Origin: Flavobacteriales bacterium
GTDB lineage: Bacteria; Bacteroidota; Bacteroidia; Flavobacteriales; Flavobacteriaceae
Reading direction: 5' to 3'
NCBI GenBank assembly: GCA_027033875.1
Contig: JALVKK010000228.1
Location: forward strand, 1-9,082
DNA: 9,082 nt
Part shown: piece after piece, positions 6,457 through 9,082 of the stretch
How positions within the stretch are numbered: position 1 is the first letter of the stretch
How the letters are laid out: every line of letters begins with the position of its first letter
Notes under the pieces: model-generated
Database searches by the model: none
The model's input: the letters and a program-made list of their open reading frames with translations, nothing else
What the model was told of the DNA's origin: nothing
Translations under genes and position numbers: made by a program

Positions 6457-6485
6457 CAAAATTAAACATTTTTAAAATAACCAAA
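6457..6485 (-). promoter_or_regulatory. Promoter of the coiled-coil/zapA/6S/rny unit
   Basis: TAATTTTG (6464 to 6457) is an exact TAnnTTTG -7 box. TTTG (6485 to 6482) lies 17 nt upstream and fits the -33 element. Transcription would start near 6450, giving a leader of about 13 nt before the ATG at 6437. The -33 element begins only 2 nt beyond the end of the rnpB P1 helix, so this promoter is packed against the rnpB 3' end. Confidence 0.6.
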
Positions 6486-6487
6486 GA

Positions 6488-6787
6488 CAAATTGAGTGAA
6501 CCTATAAGCCGGATTCTGTCAAGTCTTGTCATTTATCTGCGATAATTGTTACCGATTATCTTTAGCTGCCTACCCTCCCGCTCGACCGAGCCAATCTTAT
6601 AACGCGGGTTTATTTGGCATTGCACCGTATAGAGTTTAGCCTTTTCACTACAGCCGAACTGTACTTGGTTTCTGTGCCACTGGTCCTCACCTTACGGTGG
6701 ACGGAGGTTATCCGCTATACTGCTCTGTGGTGTCCGGACTTTCCTCTCCGGTAAATACCGGAGCGACAAGACGGTTCACTCAATTTG
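6488..6787 (-). ncRNA. rnpB: RNase P RNA, class A
   Basis: This is the catalytic RNA of RNase P, which removes 5' leaders from pre-tRNAs. On the leftward strand the near-universal 5' motif GAGGAAAGTCCGGAC occurs shortly after the start, and the matching 3' motif ACAGAATCCGGCTTATAGG occurs near the end; together they form the P4 core helix. The two ends pair as P1: CAAATTGAGTGAAC (6787 to 6774) is exactly complementary to GTTCACTCAATTTG (6501 to 6488), 14 bp, and this sets the boundaries I give. The resulting 300 nt is short compared with the 377 nt of E. coli but reasonable for this phylum. A -7 box at 6794-6801 predicts transcription starting at the same base where P1 starts. I see no intrinsic terminator after it; the next promoter follows at once. 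Confidence 0.95.
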
Positions 6788-6793
6788 CTCATA

Positions 6794-6801
6794 CAAAAAT
6801 A
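6794..6801 (-). promoter_or_regulatory. -7 promoter element of rnpB
   Basis: TATTTTTG (6801 to 6794) is an exact TAnnTTTG box. The expected start, about 7 nt downstream, falls at about 6787, the first base of the RNase P RNA P1 helix, which supports both calls. A near-copy, TATTTTTTG, lies directly upstream. No clear -33 TTG is found at 17-23 nt. Confidence 0.6.
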
Positions 6802-6913
6802 CAAAAAATATATGTATAGCATAATATTTATTGATAAATAGAACAAAGCATATTCTCAAAGCAAAACGAAAACATCATCTCTTTATAATCATTTTAAATA
6901 AGATTTTTTTTTG

Positions 6914-6921
6914 TATTTTTG
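6914..6921 (+). promoter_or_regulatory. -7 promoter element of the mrp-nifU-crp operon
   Basis: TATTTTTG followed by C is an exact TAnnTTTG box reading rightward. Transcription would start near 6928, giving a leader of about 19 nt to the mrp ATG at 6947. There is no good -33 TTG upstream. The box lies inside the longer open frame that begins with a TTG at 6911, which argues against that upstream start. Confidence 0.55.
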
Positions 6922-6946
6922 CTTACTTTACAAAAACCAAAACGAA

Positions 6947-8077
6947 ATGAGTAAGACACTTAATAAAGAAAATATTGAAACCCTTTTAAAGAATATCAGT
7001 ATTCAAGGAAAAACCGGCAATATTATCGAGACCGGTATTATTAAAGAAATAAAAACCAAATCCGATATTTTCGGCAAAAAAATAGAAATTGATGCCATAA
7101 TAGATTCGCCGGCTGTGCATGTTCGCAAAAAATTGGAAGACGACATCATGGAAGCTCTATCACAAGATTATGGTGATATTGACACAAAAATCAATGTCAA
7201 AGTTGTGATACCTGAAAGCGAAAAAGAAAAACCATTAAAAAAAATTAAAAATATCATAGCTGTCGCTTCGGGTAAAGGTGGCGTTGGTAAATCTACCGTT
7301 ACGACAAATTTAGCTACCACTTTGGCAAATATGGGTTTTATGGTTGGTATTTTAGATACTGATGTTTACGGACCTTCCGTTCCCTTAATGTTCGGAACGC
7401 AGAGCGAACGTCCCCGTGCTATAAAAAAGGGAGAAAAAACCATGATTATTCCCATTGAGGCACACAGTGTTAAAAATATGTCAATAGGCTATTTTGCCCG
7501 CCCCGACCAAGCGGTTATTTGGCGAGGTAGTATGGCAAATTCGGCTATCAATCAAATGGTATTTGACACAGATTGGGGCGAATTGGATTTTATGTTGATA
7601 GATTTACCACCCGGTACAGGAGACATTCAATTATCAGTAATGCAAACTTTACCCGTAACAGGAGCCGTCGTGGTAACTACACCGCAAAATGTCGCAGTTG
7701 CCGATGTGAGAAAATCAATTGATATGTTTAAAAACCCAACCATCAATGTACCTATATTAGGTATTATTGAAAATATGTCGTATTTTACACCGGAAGAATG
7801 TCCGGACAATAAATATTACATATTCGGACAAGATGGCGGAAAGTATTTGGCTAAGGATTTGGGCGTTACCTTTTTAGGAGAAATACCACTGGTGCAAAGT
7901 CTCAGAGAATCCGGCGATTTTGGACGTCCGGCTGCTTTACAAGAAAACTCACCGATCAAAAAAGCTTTTGAACAAATCACAAAAAATGTTGTGGAAGAAA
8001 CCGTCAAACGTAATAAAAATTTACCGCCGACAGAAAAAATCAAAATAACAGATCAGGCGGGGTGCAGTGTCAAATAA
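6947..8077 (+). CDS. mrp: Mrp/ApbC/NBP35-family Fe-S cluster carrier ATPase
   Basis: Mrp proteins are cytoplasmic P-loop ATPases that carry iron-sulfur clusters to target proteins. From the ATG at 6947 the product has 376 residues. It starts with a MIP18/DUF59 domain (about 5-90), followed by the ATPase domain with a deviant Walker A SGKGGVGKST (108-117), the A' segment DTDVYGPS (137-144) and a Walker B region DFMLIDLPPGTGD (214-226). The segment that in E. coli ApbC carries the cluster-binding CxxC after ENMSYF here reads ENMSYFTPEECPDN, with one cysteine only (Cys285). The C-terminus has another single cysteine (Cys373). I believe the lack of CxxC is common in this phylum. An upstream TTG start at 6911 is rejected because it would overlap the promoter. 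The gene heads an operon with a NifU-type gene 33 nt downstream and a Crp/Fnr gene. Confidence 0.95.
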   Translation: MSKTLNKENIETLLKNISIQGKTGNIIETGIIKEIKTKSDIFGKKIEIDAIIDSPAVHVRKKLEDDIMEALSQDYGDIDTKINVKVVIPESEKEKPLKKIKNIIAVASGKGGVGKSTVTTNLATTLANMGFMVGILDTDVYGPSVPLMFGTQSERPRAIKKGEKTMIIPIEAHSVKNMSIGYFARPDQAVIWRGSMANSAINQMVFDTDWGELDFMLIDLPPGTGDIQLSVMQTLPVTGAVVVTTPQNVAVADVRKSIDMFKNPTINVPILGIIENMSYFTPEECPDNKYYIFGQDGGKYLAKDLGVTFLGEIPLVQSLRESGDFGRPAALQENSPIKKAFEQITKNVVEETVKRNKNLPPTEKIKITDQAGCSVK

Positions 8078-8110
8078 TTTTATTTATCTTAGGGATTTGA
8101 ATTTTTATTT

Positions 8111-8347
8111 ATGAAAAAAAATCAAGAAAAATTGATAAAACTCAACCAAGCCTTAGATGAAATTCGCCCTTTTTTGCAAAAAGACGGCGGCGATATATCT
8201 TTAATCGATTTTTCTGATAATGAAGTATTAGTACAATTTGAAGGCAATTGTTACAACTGCAAAATTAACGACCTGACTTTAAATATCGGAGTCAAACAAA
8301 TTATCAAAAAATATTTGCCTGAAATAGAAAAGGTAAAAACCATATAA
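8111..8347 (+). CDS. NifU C-terminal-domain protein, Fe-S scaffold/carrier
   Basis: This 78-residue protein consists only of the NifU C-terminal (Nfu-type) domain. It shows the family pattern: ALDEIRPFLQKDGGDISLIDF near the start (DGGDI at 25-29) and the cluster-binding CxxC as Cys47 and Cys50 in EGNCYNCKIND. Such domains assemble or hand over a 4Fe-4S cluster, usually bridged across a dimer. The usual motif is CxxCPxS; here a Lys replaces the Pro, a mild change. It starts at the ATG after an A-rich, SD-free 33-nt gap behind mrp and ends 3 nt before the next start. Being next to mrp supports a joint role in moving clusters to apoproteins, and the NifU protein may supply the cysteine ligands that this Mrp lacks (inference). 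Confidence 0.92.
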   Translation: MKKNQEKLIKLNQALDEIRPFLQKDGGDISLIDFSDNEVLVQFEGNCYNCKINDLTLNIGVKQIIKKYLPEIEKVKTI

Positions 8348-8350
8348 ATT

Positions 8351-8986
8351 ATGAATAAACAACACAAATTAGACAAAATTTTAGGGGATATTTTTTCGGA
8401 GAGATTATTGAAAAATCTTGCTGATAACGGTAGAATTGTTTCATTAGAAGAAGGGATGCAAATTATTTCACGGGGTGATGATATAAAAGACATTCCTATT
8501 GTTTTAGAGGGTACGGCAAAGGTTGTTCGAACCGATGAAAAGGGCGAAGAACACATCTTATTTTATCTGAATGAAAAGGAAGCTTGTACCGCTACTTTTT
8601 CAATTTGTGCCACAAGCAAAAAAAGTGAAATAGATTTTATTATGGAAACCGATGGCGAACTCTTGCTTTATCCGGTACACTTAATGGATAACTTAACCAA
8701 AGAATTTCCAAGCTGGCGATATTACGTTTGCAAAAACTTTAACAAACGAATGAAAGAATTTCTCAATACTATGGATTCTATCGTTTTTATGAAAATGGAT
8801 CAGCGTATTTTGAAGTATCTTGATAAAGCATCAAAAGCTTTACAGACCAAAGTGTTAAATATTACACATCAGGAAATTGCCAATGATTTATCAACTTCAA
8901 GAGTTGTAGTGTCTCGCTTGTTGAAACAATTGGAACACGAAGGACGAATAAAATTGTATCGAAACAGGATAAATATATTGTTCTGA
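8351..8986 (+). CDS. Crp/Fnr-family transcriptional regulator
   Basis: This 211-residue protein has an N-terminal cNMP-binding-type beta-barrel (about residues 15-115), a long dimerisation helix (about 118-150) and a C-terminal winged helix-turn-helix (about 168-211) with the recognition segment NDLSTSRVVVSRLLKQLEHEG. The barrel lacks the phosphate-binding cassette that cAMP receptors use (a Gly-Glu then Arg-Ala pattern), so cAMP is unlikely to be its ligand. Instead the place where that cassette would be carries two cysteines, Cys79 and Cys86 (EACTATFSICATS), and a third, Cys127, lies in the helix region. These could bind a metal, Fe-S cluster or haem, or act as a redox switch; this is inference. 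The ATG lies 3 nt after the nifU-type stop, so the gene is almost certainly cotranscribed with mrp. Target genes are not visible from this window. Confidence 0.9.
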   Translation: MNKQHKLDKILGDIFSERLLKNLADNGRIVSLEEGMQIISRGDDIKDIPIVLEGTAKVVRTDEKGEEHILFYLNEKEACTATFSICATSKKSEIDFIMETDGELLLYPVHLMDNLTKEFPSWRYYVCKNFNKRMKEFLNTMDSIVFMKMDQRILKYLDKASKALQTKVLNITHQEIANDLSTSRVVVSRLLKQLEHEGRIKLYRNRINILF

Positions 8987-9012
8987 ATCAAATATTTTGT
9001 ATGTTTTGCTGT

Positions 9013-9052
9013 ATTATTGAGCATTTATTATTTGTTTTAATATCTCAATAAT
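9013..9052. other. Possible weak hairpin after the mrp operon
   Basis: ATTATTGAG (9013-9021) and CTCAATAAT (9044-9052) are exact reverse complements around a 22-nt AT-rich loop. No T-run follows the stem, so this is not a standard intrinsic terminator. Nothing else is recognised in the last 96 bases. Confidence 0.25.
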
Positions 9053-9082
9053 CTTCCTGTAATACTGACATAGCAACAACTT

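Noticed and set aside
6911..6946. Twelve-codon upstream extension of mrp from a TTG at 6911
   Set aside because: It overlaps the -7 box and predicted start site, and the added residues do not look like Mrp; the ATG at 6947 fits the family.
7627..8556. Leftward frames opposite mrp, the NifU-type gene and the Crp/Fnr gene
   Set aside because: They are antisense shadows; the rightward genes have intact motifs across the same stretches.
1..9082. CRISPR array, insertion sequence, prophage, toxin-antitoxin or defence genes
   Set aside because: I found no spaced direct repeats, terminal inverted repeats with a transposase, or matching proteins; all sizeable frames are accounted for by housekeeping genes.

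Overview
The window looks like an AT-rich chromosomal segment from a member of the Bacteroidota. Several independent signs agree. Upstream regions carry the lineage's -7 promoter element TAnnTTTG (five good copies). I see no convincing Shine-Dalgarno sequences. The order coiled-coil gene, zapA, 6S RNA, rny is one I associate with this phylum. The proteins (a six-repeat S1 with an acidic N-terminal extension, an Mrp without the CxxC motif, a Crp/Fnr protein behind a NifU-type gene) have the phylum's character. I cannot name the genus.

Layout, left to right. Positions 1-8077 are largely leftward up to 6787. They hold a ketoacyl-ACP synthase III gene cut by the window edge (1-1055), dtd for D-aminoacyl-tRNA deacylase (1204-1656) with its own promoter and a 30-bp perfect palindrome at its start, a strong intrinsic terminator (1834-1869), and rpsA for ribosomal protein S1 (1894-3807) with a structured leader of about 110 nt. 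Next comes a leftward cell-division/RNA-decay unit: a coiled-coil protein (6144-6437), zapA (5864-6139), 6S RNA (about 5653-5842) and rny for RNase Y (4032-5630). Upstream of that unit lies rnpB, the RNase P RNA (6488-6787), also leftward. From about 6800 the direction reverses: a short divergent promoter region leads into a rightward three-gene operon of mrp (6947-8077), a small NifU-type Fe-S protein (8111-8347) and a Crp/Fnr-family regulator (8351-8986).

How the parts relate. Four of the loci act on RNA or translation directly: S1, RNase Y, 6S RNA and RNase P RNA. Dtd is translation quality control. The coiled-coil protein and ZapA belong to cell division. The rightward operon is about iron-sulfur cluster carriage, and its third gene probably encodes a transcription factor that could sense a related signal through cysteines rather than cAMP.

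This is mostly a conserved housekeeping region. I found no mobile element, CRISPR array, toxin-antitoxin pair, tRNA or defence system. The points most worth a second look are the rpsA leader hairpin, the promoterless 6S-rny junction, the cysteine-bearing regulator behind mrp-nifU, and the palindrome at the dtd start.
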